Part shown: one piece after another, positions 47,361 to 58,629 of the stretch | Numbering within the stretch: position 1 is the first letter of the stretch | How the letters are laid out: each line of letters begins with the position of its first letter | DNA from: Nissolia schottii | Taxonomy: Eukaryota > Streptophyta > Magnoliopsida > Fabales > Fabaceae | Reading direction: 5' to 3' | DNA: 64,000 nucleotides | Assembly (NCBI GenBank): GCA_003254905.1 | Contig: QANU01094832.1 | Span: forward strand, 541,428 to 605,427 | Notes under the pieces: generated by a model | What the model was told of the DNA's origin: nothing | Database searches by the model: none | What the model saw: only the letters and a program-made list of their open reading frames with translations | Made by a program: the position numbers and the translations under genes

Positions 47361-48423
47361 TGTTGGTTTAAAACAATTCTTAAATCAAGTGATCACAAAC
47401 ATTGTGTGAAATTTTTAATCAGTTGATAGAGTGTTTCAGATTTGTTTTTGACAAAGTAACGCGGGCCAAATACAAACAAAACAAGGACTTTTGCCCAACA
47501 TAATCTCTTGGCCAACTAAATTAATCAAGAACAACCCAAATGCAATGCAAACAGAAGACTGAAGAAGCCTTATGCCACTAGAAGGATATTCTCAAAAGGG
47601 GAACACACCAAGAAGCTCTTGGATTCAAGAAAGGAGGTGAAAGAAACGTGATGAAGAGAGCAAGCAAGAGAAAATAAAAAGATGAGTCAGCAAGTGAGTA
47701 TTATCCAAAGAATAGAAAGGAACCGGTAGACAATGATCTCATTTTGAAAGCTTCATCACATATTTTCAAAAATAAAGGAAGCAAGGACAAGAACAACTCA
47801 CCAAAGGACTAGGAGGGAGTGCCCTCCTATTTCAAAAAGCAATAGCAAATATTTCTTGCAACGAAAATGCATAATTAAAGGGAAAAGACACATGTACTAT
47901 GGATGAATATTTTTTAGTAATGACTATGGAAGGATATTACCAAAGGGATAAGAATAAAAGGAAAATTGTTTTTATTCAAATTGGCAGCCCTTTTTCATGG
48001 AGAAGAAGGAAAAGGACAGCCAGCTCACGTCCAAGAACAGATTGAGAACCAATGGGGAATTGGACAACACACAATGCAAGGACGTTTTCATGCAACGGTC
48101 ATAATCCTTTCCATCTTTATATTAGAACCGAGTAGCAGCAGGAAAATTGAGAAAAGAGAAGCCATTCATGCTTATTGGTTTGCTATGAGAAAGCATTTCA
48201 GCTTCATCTTCATCTCCTCTTTTTTTCTCTCACAAGAACTTGTTCTTATTTTTAAATATCAAAATTTTGGTTCTATTTTTCAAATCTTTAAGAGCTTTTA
48301 TTCTTGAGAGATTTCACATCCATTTGTAATTTGAAAAGGGCTTGAGTGTGAGTGATTCTTTGTTTCTTACTTTCTTTTGAGAAAAAAAAAAATCATGAGA
48401 GTGTTTTTTGTATTATGAGTTAG
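47361..48423 (+). repeat. Probable SIRE-like Copia LTR (about 1.06 kb)
   Basis: It starts TGTTGGTTTAAAACAATTC right after the purine tract 'aaggggaggt', the usual 3'-LTR junction. Its last third has a T/C-rich leader and 'cttgagtgtgagtgattctttg' as in SIRE-type LTR ends. A 113-codon frame (47966-48307) lies in it but has no known domain. The 3' boundary is taken from where similarity to 44545 begins and is approximate. Confidence 0.5.
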
Positions 48424-48560
48424 ATTCTTCTGATTTTCCTAATTGAAAAATTAAAGGTGGCCAACCAGAATACGGGTTCCCATAAATTGGACAGCAAGGT
48501 TAGGAGATATGCCCCTTTTGATATTTATAAGCTAAATTATATACCTCATTCAACATTCTT

Positions 48561-48826
48561 TGTAACGAACTTATATGGGTAAAGGCCCAAATAGAAATTA
48601 GTCCAATTAGTGGAGCCAATTTTATTATAAATAGGGGGAGAAAGGTATTGCAATAGTATGGAAAATGATATTGGTTTGATCCTAACCCCTCTCTCTAGGA
48701 TATTCTCTCTCTAATTTTTCATCACCATCCATTTCTCTTGTAATTCAAATACCACAATTACAGGAAATACCACAAATATTTCATCAATTTCTACAATTCA
48801 GCCTATTACAATTTCACCTCATTACA
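48561..48826 (+). repeat. 5' LTR of the non-autonomous element
   Basis: 266 bp, TG...CA, with 'ttattataaataggg' as a likely TATA region. Confidence 0.92.
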
Positions 48827-48847
48827 ATGGTGCTTTCATTGAACACC

Positions 48848-49342
48848 ATGCCGGCGGTTACCGCTTCCCATGGTGGTTCAGAGAGCTCAAGCCATATTCC
48901 GTTGTGCGCCGTTCTGCCGGTGTTCGACGGCGAGCACGACTACTGGTGGCTTCTTTGCGCGTCGAAGTTTTGGAACGCCAACGGAACGCCAGAATTCCAG
49001 AGGTTGCTGCAGGTTGAAGGAGGACTGACCGGTCGCGTTCGCACATGGTTCAAGCTGTGGAGAAGGCGCAATCTGGCGGCCGATTGGATGACCTTCGAGA
49101 TAGCCTTCCTGCATCGCTATCAACCAGATTTCAGTCCAATTCTACCAGAAATTCAACAGCATCAGGTCTCAGAATGGGAAGTAGACTGGGAAGAAGCAGT
49201 AGCAGAATTGCAATCAAAGTTACAGTGCGAATCAGAAACAGATCCAGATATTCAACAACAGAAACAACAATCACACATGATAGAAGCAGAAACAAAGGAA
49301 AATCTAGATGCACAGATCAATTCAACAGCAGCAGATCCATAA
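48848..49342 (+). CDS. Gag-like protein of the non-autonomous LTR element
   Basis: The frame is open from 48827 (its first codons are the primer-site region, so the Met at 48848 is the likelier start) and ends at 49342, about 164 codons. 'LPVFDGEHDYWWLLCASKFW...TPEFQRL' followed by 'LTGRVRTWFKLWRRRNLAADWMTFEIAFLHRYQP' has the layout of the Ty3-type Gag domain (P.F.G.....W......F......., then A..W......... W..F...... RF). The C-terminus is Gln/Glu-rich. No zinc knuckle follows. The family assignment is by pattern. Confidence 0.7.
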   Translation: MPAVTASHGGSESSSHIPLCAVLPVFDGEHDYWWLLCASKFWNANGTPEFQRLLQVEGGLTGRVRTWFKLWRRRNLAADWMTFEIAFLHRYQPDFSPILPEIQQHQVSEWEVDWEEAVAELQSKLQCESETDPDIQQQKQQSHMIEAETKENLDAQINSTAADP

Positions 49343-50601
49343 TTAAAGTTCATCAATCCATCAATTCAAGCAGAGGTAGATGAAAATGTTGAAATTAAAG
49401 CTGCAAGGGAGGTAAAATTCCACTTACCTAAACCGAAATTGGGTCTGCACAATATAGATCCATCCTCAGCATTTTTCGAGTCAAAACAATGGAAGCCACC
49501 ACCGAAACCGCCAGATTCGAGCATGAGGGAGGTCAGCGGCTAACCACCAGGAACAAGGAGTCACCACGCCGTAACCGGCACAGCGCGGTCGGTGGTGTTT
49601 TCGGAGGGGGCCCAAGCGGCTGCGGAAGGAGAAGCACCGCCGCGCACATCATCGTTGATGACGGCGAAACTCAAAGACAGCGGACCAGAGCAAGACGGCG
49701 GGCAGGTTGAGAGCAGCAGCAGTGCAGTGGCTGTCGCAGTGGCGGGCGACAAGCAAGGGGGATCTGAGGGGCCCGAACTACGTCACGGCCTCTGGAGGCG
49801 TGGAAGAAGAGGACAGCGGACGCGGACGACGGAGCTCGTGGTGCTTCGGACCGCGACAACATCGACGCCAACAGGGGAGCGGCCGACGCCTCAGAGACGG
49901 TGACCGGCGAGTACTAGCGAAGGCCAGGGGCTGCCGTCGCACCACTTGCCTTGCTCGGGAGAGAAAACGTGATGGCGAACGCCGAGATGAAGGTGGCGGC
50001 AGAAGAACGCGAGCAGGTCGGCGACACGCCAGGGGGAAGGGGGGTCGACGGCAAAAGCTCCTTTGGGAATGGCGGCGCCAACAGGAAAGAAAAAGAAGCG
50101 GCAAGAAGGGTCATGCTGTTCGTGATGCTCTATGGAGAGGATTGGGAGGCGAGTGGAAGTAAAAGGACACGACCTGCCCTTAATCGCGATTGGGGAAGAA
50201 CGACCGGCAGGGGAACCTCGTAGGTCATGCCAGCGGCGGCAGCCTCACTGCTAGTGATGGGAAGGGCAGTAGCTGCTATGAGTTTTACAAGGAAGAAGGA
50301 GATTAGGGTTTCAGTGGGGGAAAATGAGGAAAGGGAGCCTTGGAGTCTCCCGGGTCTAGTGCAACCCAGAAATGAGCAAGTGGGCCAAGCCCAATACGAA
50401 TGTTGGACCTTGCTCAATGGGCATGGCATGAAGTGGGCTACTATCATCACAATTTTTTTTCTGAAATTACTCAAAGTTGGCACAATTGATTTTAGCAAAT
50501 TCCACATTATGCAATGGGATCTGGGAAGATATGTTTTTTATTTTTTATTTTTTTTCTTTTTGGACCTTAAGGACAAGGTCCATTTTTAAAGGATGGGGTA
50601 T

Positions 50602-50867
50602 TGTAACGGACTTATATGGGTAAAGGCCCAAATAGAAATTGGTCCAATTAGTGGAGCCAATTTTATTATAAATAGGGGGAGAAGGGTATTGCATTAGTAT
50701 GGAAATTGATATTGGTTTGATCCTAACCCCTCTCTCTAGGATATTCTCTCTCTAATTTTCCATCACCATCCATTTCTCTTGTAATTCAAATACCACAATT
50801 ACGGGAAATACCACAAATATTTCATCAATCTCTACAATTCAGCCTATTACAATTTCACCTCATTACA
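50602..50867 (+). repeat. 3' LTR of the non-autonomous element
   Basis: 266 bp, eight substitutions from the 5' LTR, six of them transitions. Confidence 0.92.
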
Positions 50868-50879
50868 TTCTTCCTCCCT

Positions 50880-52170
50880 CTAATTGCTAGTTCATGAATT
50901 TTCAATTGAAAATTATGTGCAGATTAACATTAAAGCATTTCATTTAAGCCAAATTTTTCTTGTGATAATTATTATTATTGGTGGTTGCTTAGATATGTTA
51001 TAGGGTAAATACTTTATGCTACCTTATAGGGAGAGATCATTCCTCTTAATCTCATATACAAGGATATTGCCCCCATTGAGACAGACCTTACACATGCACT
51101 TTGAGTTTCAAGGGGAATAGGAGAAACTCTTCTCTTTCTCATATCTCTCTCTCTCTCAATTACAGATCTGAAGAAGAACAAAGAACAATCTATAGATTCA
51201 CAATTCTTAATCGTCTTGGGTAGTGTATATCTCAAATATTGTTAGATTGCATGTTGTGATTGAGATCAAAGTTATGATCTTAGATATATAAATTTATTCA
51301 TTTTCATTATTTGAAAGTGAAAATAAAGGAGGTTTACATATATATTATTGGATCATTTCATAATATCTATCAAATTAAGATTAATAAAGCAAAACAATAC
51401 CGAAGGAAAAACCAAATAATTATAGTAATAGTACAAATTAAATGGACAGAGTTATTCTTGTTAATTTTACTAATGTAATCATTATTTAACTTTCTTTGTT
51501 AATGTAATCATTATTCATTAATAAACACAATTAAATTAAAGATATTGAAAAACAAAAATTATCATTATATTGATATTTGAAGTTGATAAAGGTCATGGAA
51601 TTTTAATTTTTTTTTTATAAAAAAAACCTTGAGAATTATTCTAAATCTAAAGAAGTGGTGAATGGGGTTTTGTATACACAAAGGTGCAAGTAACATTACC
51701 TATTTCTTTTAGATACATAATACTCACCGAGACCCATAAATAGGTGGAGCATAGGATAAACCTAACAAACTTAGCCAAACCAATACAAATACAACTACTG
51801 AGAAAAAATAAAAGAAACGATTAATAACTCCAAGCTCGCACCGAACAACAAACATAAACAAAGCTACACTACAAACAACCACCACAACCAGCACAAAGCC
51901 CAAAACAAAGCAAGACATAACCACATTCTAAATCAATAATACTCTGAAATTAAGCACCACACAACATTAATATCTGACGAAGGAAAAGTAACATTATCCA
52001 TGTTTTTCATAAATATTATGCATTCTTTTTTCTTTTTCTTTATTTAATCTTCAATGAATGAAATTTATTATTAATATTAGAAATTTTATTCGGGTACTGA
52101 TGAAAATAAAAAATCATGAAGGGTTATCTGTACATTTAATTATAAGGAGTATAATTCTGCGGCACATCAA
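50880..52170. other. Intergenic AT-rich DNA
   Basis: No gene is recognised. Past about 50945 the similarity to the 44545 segment fades. Confidence 0.5.
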
Positions 52171-52179
52171 TGCCATCAT

Positions 52180-52251
52180 GTGGCTGTAGTTTAGTGGTGA
52201 GAATTCCACGTTGTGGCCGTGGAGACCTGGGCTCGAATCCCAGCAGCCACA
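52180..52251 (+). tRNA. tRNA-His (GTG)
   Basis: A 72-base cloverleaf. Acceptor GTGGCTG (52180-52186) pairs fully with CAGCCAC (52244-52250), with discriminator A. The D-arm contains TTTAGTGGTGAGAA. Anticodon stem CCACG/CGTGG encloses loop TTGTGGC, with anticodon GTG at 52213-52215. The T-arm CTGGGCTCGAATCCCAG carries a normal B box. There is no intron. All stems pair, so it looks functional; the extra 5' G of mature tRNA-His is added after transcription. Confidence 0.96.
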
Positions 52252-52694
52252 CATCTGTCTTTAACTTTTTCTCTCATGAAAGTCAAAGTAATGGTCACTA
52301 TTGGGGATCTAGGCTTTATTGTTTGCACAAGTGTGACAGTATTTGAGAGCCTACCATGTTTATTTCCAAACAAAGTCGTTAAGATCTCGATTTAAATTTT
52401 ATAATTATGAAGAGGTTAGTCAATCATATTATTATTAATTGAATTACACGATTCTATAATTCAAATTATGTTACGATTTCATGTTTTATATTTTTATTTT
52501 GTTATTTTGATCTTATATAAGATCTCAAATTTAACAACATTGTCTGAAAAAGTTGTAAACTTGATCTTCTTTGTAGTGAATTTGGAGATTGAGACATTTA
52601 TTTTGGACAAAAATGAAATGGAATGTGTTGAGATTTTTAAAATGGGTTTAGAGTTCGATCTAGTATGCGGGTTGTATTAGGGTTAGGACGGTAG

Positions 52695-53110
52695 TAGAGT
52701 TACGACCTCCAAATCCAACCGCCGCCAACACCTCAATCTGCCTCTTCCTCCCCGCTGCCTACGACGACGCCATCCAATGGGCCAAGGCCCAAGCCCAATA
52801 CCCAACCCACTTTGACCCATGGCTGCGCGACCTCTTCATAATGGGAAGCAGCGCCTACGTGCGCTCGACCTCAATCTCTCGCCATTAAACATCGGAGGGA
52901 TCATAATGAACGTTCCATATTTCGGCGGTCAAAATCGGAATTGCACTTAATCAACGATCTCATGTGGGAAATGTCGCTCGCTGCCTGAGGGCGCTGCGCT
53001 GACCGTGACCACGAGTACTGCAATCCGACGGGGACCCGTTGGTGGACAGGCAGAGGCGAGTGGGGTGCACGTGGCGACGCATTTTGTTGACGGTTGATAA
53101 CATCAACAAC
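52695..53110 (+). pseudogene. Carboxylesterase (CXE, alpha/beta-hydrolase) pseudogene
   Basis: GC-richer than its surroundings. One frame reads ELRPPNPTAANTS, then CLFLPAAYDDAIQWAKAQA, then HFDPWLRDLFIMGSSA, ending at a stop near 52888. Plant CXEs have the same pieces: an N-terminal 'R..PPNPTA', 'LPAAYDDA..W', 'DPWL' and the nucleophile motif MGSSAG. The oxyanion HGGG region expected between the first two is missing, so an internal deletion is likely. After MGSSA the similarity continues in other frames: RALDLNLSPLNIGGIIMNVPYFGG (about 52858-52930), SELHLINDLMWEMS (about 52935-52978) and ADRDHEYCNPTG (about 52995-53035). At least three frame changes and the lost HGG region make it non-functional. 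Confidence 0.8.
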
Positions 53111-53500
53111 TAATTCATGCATAGTTCCCACGTCCTCCTCATGTCACATTTACTCTTGATTATGCGCAGAGTTAAACTTAATAAAATAATAGAAGCAACA
53201 TACATATATCCATGCTATATCTGGATGAGAGTTTCACTCTACACTAACACTTCCACCTTTCCGGTGATAAAAGATGCTAAAATATATTGTTTGAGAACTG
53301 AGTTCTTTGGTTAAAAGTTTGATACTTGTATGTATGAATAAGGTTTTGTTAAGAGAGACATGCTCAATTCTATAATCTCTAAGTCTCGAAAAGAGATTAA
53401 TTATTGTTGATGGCAAACACTTTTTGAGAAATTAAATAAAAAGGGGACCATGAGTCCCGCCCTAATTCTATGTGAAATATTTTAATATTAATAGATAGGG

Positions 53501-54362
53501 GGTGTCAAACGGGTCGGCCCGGCCCGTTTGGGCCCGCGTGCCTAAATGGGTCAGACCAAAATTCCTAAATGGGTCAGACCAAAATTGTGCTTATTTTTAA
53601 GATTTGGTGTCTGCGGGCCTAAACTGGTCAGCTCATTAGCCCGTTTAATTTTTTTTTAAAAAAAAATAAAATTTTGGTATATTTTTTATGATTTAAATAC
53701 AAAGTTGTGAATAAGTATGCGCGGTCATTTTTAACTCTTTTTTATCATCTATCTATTAATTAATCAGAAAAAAATAGTTTATGTAAAATATTAGAATCCA
53801 TTTCCGATGGTAATAAATATAGAAAAATTAAGGTTTTGTGGTTTTTTTTTGTCTTTATCTCTTTATTGTGATTACGAAATCTTTAATTTTGGATAAATAT
53901 ACAAGTAGTAGCATTTTTCAATTAAGAAGCTATTTGCAAAGCTTTGATAGGAAAAAAGGATAACAAGAGAATGTATTTAATTGACACCTAGAGTTTAAAC
54001 CCACGTGATGCGCAACAGGTTTTAAAATATCTAAAAAATATTTTAATTATAACTAAAACAACTTAGCAATTTAGTTTGCTACTAAAATAACTCATATATA
54101 TATATATATATATATATTCCAATTATATAACTCTTCTATTCCAATGAAATTTTATTATGCTATATCTCTTACAGGTACCTTTTGGTTTTTTTTATAAAAA
54201 AAATTCACAGGCTCACGAGCTAGCTTGTGAACCCGTGGGCTTAAACGGGCCGGACCATTTTTTTTTAAATTTTCACGGGTCTATTTTTTGAATGTAAAGC
54301 CCGTCTATTTAACCGGGTAAATAGGTCAAGCTCGTCGGCCGGACTCATTTTGACAGCCCTAT
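53501..54362. mobile_element. TIR DNA-transposon derivative with 'GGTGTCAAA..GGGTCGGCCCGG' ends
   Basis: The left end, GGGGGTGTCAAACGGGTCGGCC, pairs with the reverse complement of the right end (AGGGCTGTCAAAATGAGTCCGGCC). Subterminal 'cccgtttgggccc', 'cctaaatgggtcagacc' (twice) and 'gggcttaaacgggccggacc' are also inverted partners. About 860 bp of AT-rich filler has no gene, only an (AT)n run at 54094-54117. Elements of this type are common in plants and often called hAT-like. I could not find a clean target duplication. A lone right-end-like piece, 'gctcattttgacagcctaat', lies at about 61751. Confidence 0.65.
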
Positions 54363-54763
54363 TCATAGAGCACATTTAATGCATGTTCTATAAACAATAC
54401 TAATAATTAATATAAATTTAAAGTGTTTAATAACTTATATTAATAATCATAAAACACACGTTAAATATACATTCCGTCAGCATTCAAATATTTCTCTTCC
54501 ATAGTGTGGTATATACATTCATACATCACCGGATTCAAGGGGGGGGGGGATAGAACTTTATTATAAGTCCAACATCTTTATGTTATTACCACCAAAAAGT
54601 ATACACAAATAATGGACCCACAAGGGTGATGGAGGAAATTACAAATCATAGCTCTTCACGATCAGGATGCATACATAGAGCATAATAGGATAAACGATTA
54701 ATCAAATTAAAGAGTTTCTTAATAAAATTACGAAATAAATAAAATATTTATTATACTGCAACA

Positions 54764-54860
54764 ACAATAATAAATATAAGGGGTTGCATTTATGATATAG
54801 AATTGTATCCCTCTTTAGTCCTTGCGTTTTGGGATGTAGAATTGTATCCCTCTTTGATTC
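54764..54860. repeat. Short tandem duplication at the carbonic anhydrase stop codon
   Basis: 'tagaattgtatccctcttt' occurs at 54798-54816 and again at 54837-54855, 39 bases apart. 'ggggttgca' also recurs at 54780-54788 and 54862-54870. The duplication covers the last codons and the beginning of the 3' UTR. Confidence 0.8.
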
Positions 54861-57800
54861 AGGGGTTGCACAGGTCTTGCATTCTGCTCTGCATGCTGTA
54901 ATACATTGCATCACACAATATAAGTAATAATAAGATATAATTCAAACAATTGCATCACACAATTTATTTATTTATTTATTTTGATAGTGATTTAATTATT
55001 AATTAGTGCAATAGATTAAACCAAAATACTTACATCATGGACAGCCTCTCTTAGTAATTTGATTTGCGCTTTTGATACACTTCTTATCTGTTCATGTAAA
55101 TAAACAATTACTATACTTAATCACATGATATGTAAGGCAATAAGAGATTAGGAGTTTTTTTTTATTAAAAAAAATAATTAGAAACATTATCTTATCATAT
55201 TTATTTAATCAAATTGTGTTCATTTTCAATTAATATGGGTTGGTCAAGTTGGTGCAAACATTGATTCTGTAATCAGTATTCTTGAGTTTGAGTATTGAGA
55301 ATGAAAAAAAAAATTATCACTAAAAGTAAGCTTACAATCCAATTAGAATAAAGCGACTTAGTTAAGTTCTTGATAATAAGACCTGAATGTCAGTAATTCA
55401 ATCAGGACAAAAAAAATCGTTTTCTTTTTGAGGTTGTTACTTGTTAGAATTACTGCCAACCATCTTGTGAACACTATGAAAATTATTTGGTTATGTTTTA
55501 ATAATTAATTTAATTATTATATATTGATAGAGTAAAACTCTTTTGCACTATTATCATTTAATCAAATTTTGTTATATTTATAAAAATGTTTGACTCTTTC
55601 ACCTATCACTTCAAAAATAATGTAAGTAAGACGTGATTTGATCGAATGCTAATATAAAAAGTTACAAAACCTATCAATTAAAGTCTAATTTAATGAAGAT
55701 ATACATAGGAGTACCTTTTTATTAATGGTCCAAATGACACCTTCAGTGCAAGGAGGGACAGTGAGGGAACCCATATATCTATAATACTTCTTGCCACCAA
55801 GCTTGATTTCTGAAGGATCAAACACCCCTATGTTCTTCTCTGTTTCTTCATCCACCATGGTTCTTATGTATTTTGACAACTGAAATAGTTTCAAGAACAA
55901 TAATAATTCAGATAAATGAAAATATCCTTGTTATGTGCTCATCATCATCATAATGTAGTACTTTTTTTTTTGTTTAAAATGTAATTTTTTTTAGGATAAA
56001 AAAGAAAGCTGCCCTCAAGATTCAAACATTATGGACAATATAAAGGAATTTATTTTAGTTAAAAATAAATTTTCATAGATTGATACATAATTAAAAGCCT
56101 TATACAATGTCATTATCTACTTATATATTATCTAATTAATAAAAACAGTTAAGTTTAACATCGATTACCTCAAAAATCTCACATTCAGCAACAAGTGATC
56201 ATAAAGTAGTGTAAATAGATGATGCATAATAATTAAACTATTTTATTTTATTTTATTATTATTTTTTGGATAAGTTGAGGTCAATATTTTTGAAGAGGAA
56301 AAAAAAGGGTTACCTTGGAAAGTGTTGGATTGGGCCTACCAATCTTGTACAGAAGCCCAACAACAGCTATCTTGGTCTTCCCATTTACCTCTGCGCTTTC
56401 ATGAACCATGTGGAGCTCCAAGTCATACCTAATATTTTATTTTAATCAAAATTTTTAGTTATTGACCAAAAAATTAATAAATAATTTTTTAGTTATTGAC
56501 AAGTAAAAGTCATGTTTATGTAAGAAAATACTGAGACCCACTATACAACAAAATAATAAAAAATTGTGATTAATTTACTCTATAGAGGGGGGTGGGGGGG
56601 AATGTAAACAAAAAAAAAAAAAATTGATTGTGAGGTAAAATCTCACACTAATTAACCTCTGGCCATTGATGGTGTGCTCGGAAGGTGAGTGCCAGTGGCA
56701 CTGGTGCAAGAAGAAATCAGTGCCGTTGATTTTTATTGATCCAGCATCTCCATGCAATTTCACCTGCATCCATTACATTAGAATACATATAATTTAATTA
56801 TAAATACTCAAGGTAGGCAAGATGGTGCCTTCCTAATGGGTCTGGGATTTGAAACTCTGAAAGAAAAAATAAATTAAACTGGAAATGACAAATTACAGTA
56901 TTTCGAATTAGATCAGTCGATTTTATTAGTAATTGAAGCCGGATACCAAATGTAAAGAAAAGAAGAAAAAAGAAAATATAATTCAGATTTGAATAAGCTT
57001 AAGTTGACCAACAAATAATCATTAATGTTCTGTGACTAATTAACTAACAACGATATATATATAAATATATAATAGACATCTTATGCTATACAGCTTGATT
57101 TGGACAAAAACCGCGTTTGCTAAGTGGTAAATTAATCAAGTGCCAACCAACTTAAATATAAATAAAATAAAAATTATATAATCAATAAATAAAAGAAAAC
57201 TATCAGATCTTTTCAATAAAAAATTATTGTTATTATTATTATAATATATAATTGACTTTTCATTCATTGTACGTATAAATACCTTATGTATAGTTATATT
57301 AGCAAAGCATTTGACTTCTACAATGCTTTTGGTTCGTTAGAGTAAACTTGGGTGTTTTAATGATACACTTTGATTAGATCAGAAAAAAAAAATGTAGTTG
57401 ACCTACTTCAAACGTATATTAATTCAATCATGTCATTGTCCCGTTCATATATACATTGATTATAGACTAGCATAGATAGAGATTAAGTTTGATATAAAGT
57501 GATAGTAAAAAGTTTTATATTATCATCTGATTTTTTTCAATAGATTAGTCTTTGATTTGCAAGCATAGAAGCAAAATCAAGATATTTAGAGCATGAATAT
57601 CTTTTGAAGACTCAAAGCAATTCTCAATTAAGAAACTCAATGATCACCATACAGATACAATGCATAAAAAAAAATTAAATAAGGGTGGATTTGATTTGCA
57701 TTTTTATTTATTGTTTTTGTTTTTAGTAACAGAAAGTGAAAACCGAAAATTGAAAGTAGAAATACAAACCAAAGAGACGAAGTTATAACATGGAAAAGTA

Positions 57801-58509
57801 GTAACAACTTGTGATGATTTTGTTTGATTTGATATGATTATTTACCGCAATATCATGGCCTCTATTCATGGCACTTGCATTTTGAGGCTTATAGTACTTC
57901 TTTAGCATCCCTAGCTTTGGAACCACTCTCACCCTTTGACTTGACAAATCAATTGGAGATTGCAATTCCCCATTTTTGCATGCTTCCCATTCTTTCTTCA
58001 AATCACCCCAATGTGAAGGACCTTTCTCACTCCCTTTTGTGTAATCAAATTCGTGCTCATCCTCTTAAGAACACAGAAACACACAGAGAGATTATTAGCA
58101 CAACACTTAACTAACACATAATCTAAGAGTCTGAGTTCTCATTTTTTTTTTTCTTCATTTTCTTATTTTTGACATGTTGCTTATTTTTCATGATCTTGCA
58201 AAAAAAAAAAAAAAACAGTAAAAACTGGAACTGTAAATAAGAATAAAGATTTTTTTGTATCTACTATTTTTTTACGAAATTATGAAAAAAAAATAAGAAA
58301 TGAAAATTGAAATCAACTAGACCGAAATTACTCAATTCAAATCAAGCCACTAAGGATGAAACATTAATCAAAGAATTTAAAGGAATAAAGAGTTAATTGT
58401 GCTTACCAACTTCCTGTGCTGCAATCCAAATTGGTGAACGGATGAGTAGGATGGTGACTAGTATTATCAAATTTTGTAGCATCATTGTGTTCAAGCTTTG
58501 ATGCTTCAT
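54815..58509 (-). CDS. Secreted alpha-type carbonic anhydrase (ACA7-like)
   Basis: Interconverts CO2 and bicarbonate with a zinc-bound hydroxide. Exons on the minus strand: 58509-58407, 58063-57846, 56763-56657, 56428-56314, 55879-55715, 55087-55034, 54895-54815. They give 280 codons plus stop, all GT-AG with consistent phases. Residues 1-31 are a hydrophobic signal peptide ([10 protein letters not shown]). Then come [19 protein letters not shown], the zinc-site strand [13 protein letters not shown] (His130, His132), the third ligand in LELHMVH (His149), and [13 protein letters not shown] with the partner cysteine for the usual disulfide. The C-terminus is [22 protein letters not shown]. All three zinc ligands are present, so it should be active, probably in the secretory pathway or apoplast. 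A TATA-like 'catatatatgag' lies at about 58615. The closest Arabidopsis class I recall is ACA7, so no firm symbol is given. Confidence 0.92.
55520..55690. repeat. MITE-like sequence in carbonic anhydrase intron 5
   Basis: 'tagagtaaaactcttttgcactattatcatttaatcaaa' and 'tgatttgatcgaatgctaatataaaaagtt' form an imperfect inverted pair related to the family at 29688. The ends are worn. Confidence 0.45.
56803..56945 (+). mobile_element. Possible tRNA-derived SINE in carbonic anhydrase intron 2
   Basis: 'caaggtaggcaagatggtgcc', then 'gggtctgggatttgaaactct', resemble A- and B-box regions. The 3' part 'gatcagtcgattttattagtaattgaagccggatacc' resembles the end of the 28790-28960 element. Low-copy evidence only. 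Confidence 0.4.
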
Positions 58510-58629
58510 GTTAGAGTCTAGTTTCCAGCAAAAGGGGATGGATGATGAAGATTGGGAACTAGAAACTTTGAATCAATGAATAAATAAGCAGATTATGAAA
58601 GAGGGAGTGATTCTCATATATATGCAATG

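Larger units (their letters stand above)
48561..50867 (+). mobile_element. Non-autonomous LTR retrotransposon with a gag-like ORF only (2,307 bp)
   Basis: The LTRs are 266 bp each (48561-48826 and 50602-50867), both TGTAACG...CATTACA, with 8 differences (about 3%). The target duplication TTCTT is present at 48556-48560 and 50868-50872. A primer-site-like TGGTGCTTTCATTGA follows the 5' LTR at 48828. A purine tract 'aaaggatggggta' precedes the 3' LTR. The interior is only about 1.8 kb and lacks protease, integrase and reverse transcriptase, fitting a TR-GAG or LARD-like element mobilised by a partner. The region 49480-50340 is unusually GC-rich for this window. Confidence 0.9.

Noticed and set aside
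49489..50223. Overlapping Arg/Gly-rich frames in three reading frames and on both strands
   Set aside because: Simultaneous openness in many frames reflects high GC content inside the LTR element. No conserved domain is visible.
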